Source: Rhizobiales bacterium 32-66-11 (GTDB lineage: Bacteria; Pseudomonadota; Alphaproteobacteria; Rhizobiales; Xanthobacteraceae). From it: a stretch of 33,668 bases of DNA. The translations under genes and the position numbers were made by a program. Under the pieces are notes generated by a model that worked only from the letters and a program-made list of their open reading frames with translations, had not been told where the DNA came from and made no database searches. The stretch is taken from NCBI GenBank assembly GCA_002304505.1, contig NCEH01000069.1, positions 1 to 33,668 of the forward strand, in the 5' to 3' direction. Within the stretch, counting starts at the first letter, position 1. Each line of letters starts with the position of its first letter. Shown in pieces: positions 33,573 to 33,668 of this stretch.

Positions 33573-33668
33573 TCAGCCCTTGAGGACTTCGACCAGGGTC
33601 TTTCCGAGGCGCGCGGGCGAGGGGGAGACGCGGATGCCGGCCGCTTCCATGGCCGCGATCTTGTCTTC
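33573..33668 (-). CDS. sucD: Succinyl-CoA synthetase alpha subunit (SucD), C-terminal 31 residues
   Basis: The reverse strand from the window edge encodes the end of SucD: EDKIAAMEAAGIRVSPSPAR, then LGKTLVEVLKG and TGA at 33573-33575. The K-xxAMExAGIxVxxSPxxLGxT pattern is typical of the C-terminal helix region of the alpha subunit. SucCD converts succinyl-CoA, the product of the SucA-SucB-Lpd complex, to succinate with GTP or ATP formation. Its position just upstream of sucA, on the same strand, is the normal alphaproteobacterial order. The N-terminal bulk of the gene is outside the window. Confidence 0.9.
   Translation of the reverse strand, partial: EDKIAAMEAAGIRVSPSPARLGKTLVEVLKG

Overview
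The window looks like part of a high-GC alphaproteobacterial chromosome, most likely Hyphomicrobiales and plausibly the Xanthobacteraceae (Xanthobacter, Azorhizobium, Ancylobacter, Starkeya). The grounds are the sucD-sucA-sucB-lpd order, the lgt-MidA-pgeF overlap chain, a CtrA-type TTAA-N7-TTAA site, a parS-like palindrome and a formaldehyde-activating enzyme. The family-level placement is inference. No phage, IS element, CRISPR array, rRNA or tRNA was found.

Layout. 1-5350 is an accessory region with lower GC. It holds the start of a SapC-family gene, a 1202-residue RTX protein built from 12 units of about 75 residues, an unrecognised 254-residue partner, and an AT-rich gene-free stretch. 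5350-9740 holds DoxX beside a broken LysR regulator, a small exported protein, an MFS transporter and a Spy/CpxP-like LTXXQ protein. 9880-14480 holds a metallophosphoesterase, a homoserine-dehydrogenase-like/SAF enzyme, an exported glycoside hydrolase and fae. 14520-17680 is a leftward housekeeping set: ubiK, a YbjN-domain gene, proC, a TetR regulator and csaA. 17870-22450 is a rightward set: lgt, a MidA-type methyltransferase, pgeF, a lipoprotein and prs. 22500-27500 holds a PAP2 phosphatase, a UPF0178 protein, a parS-like site, a broken PadR regulator with its likely operators, a broken xerC, a membrane protein, a VOC protein and a candidate small secreted protein. 27540-33668 is the leftward TCA operon: sucD (partial), sucA, sucB (broken) and lpd.

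The genes fall into a few functional groups. SucA, SucB and Lpd form the 2-oxoglutarate dehydrogenase complex, which feeds SucCD. Fae points to formaldehyde handling through the tetrahydromethanopterin route, hence a methylotrophic lifestyle. Lgt, PgeF and PAP2 serve the envelope. The RTX gene, its terminator and SapC resemble an S-layer or type I secretion locus whose exporter would lie to the left of the window.

The most striking sequence-level signals are these: (1) a 15/16 match to the chromosomal ParB site parS at 23927-23942; (2) four conserved genes (lysR, padR, xerC, sucB) each broken by what looks like an out-of-frame internal deletion of tens of bases to about 120 bases, which suggests either recent decay or a systematic sequence or assembly artefact; (3) a nested, partly alternating repeat structure in the RTX gene; (4) several well-placed operator candidates. 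I do not see a clearly new multi-gene system. The best candidate for something undescribed is the 254-residue protein plus RTX plus SapC locus.
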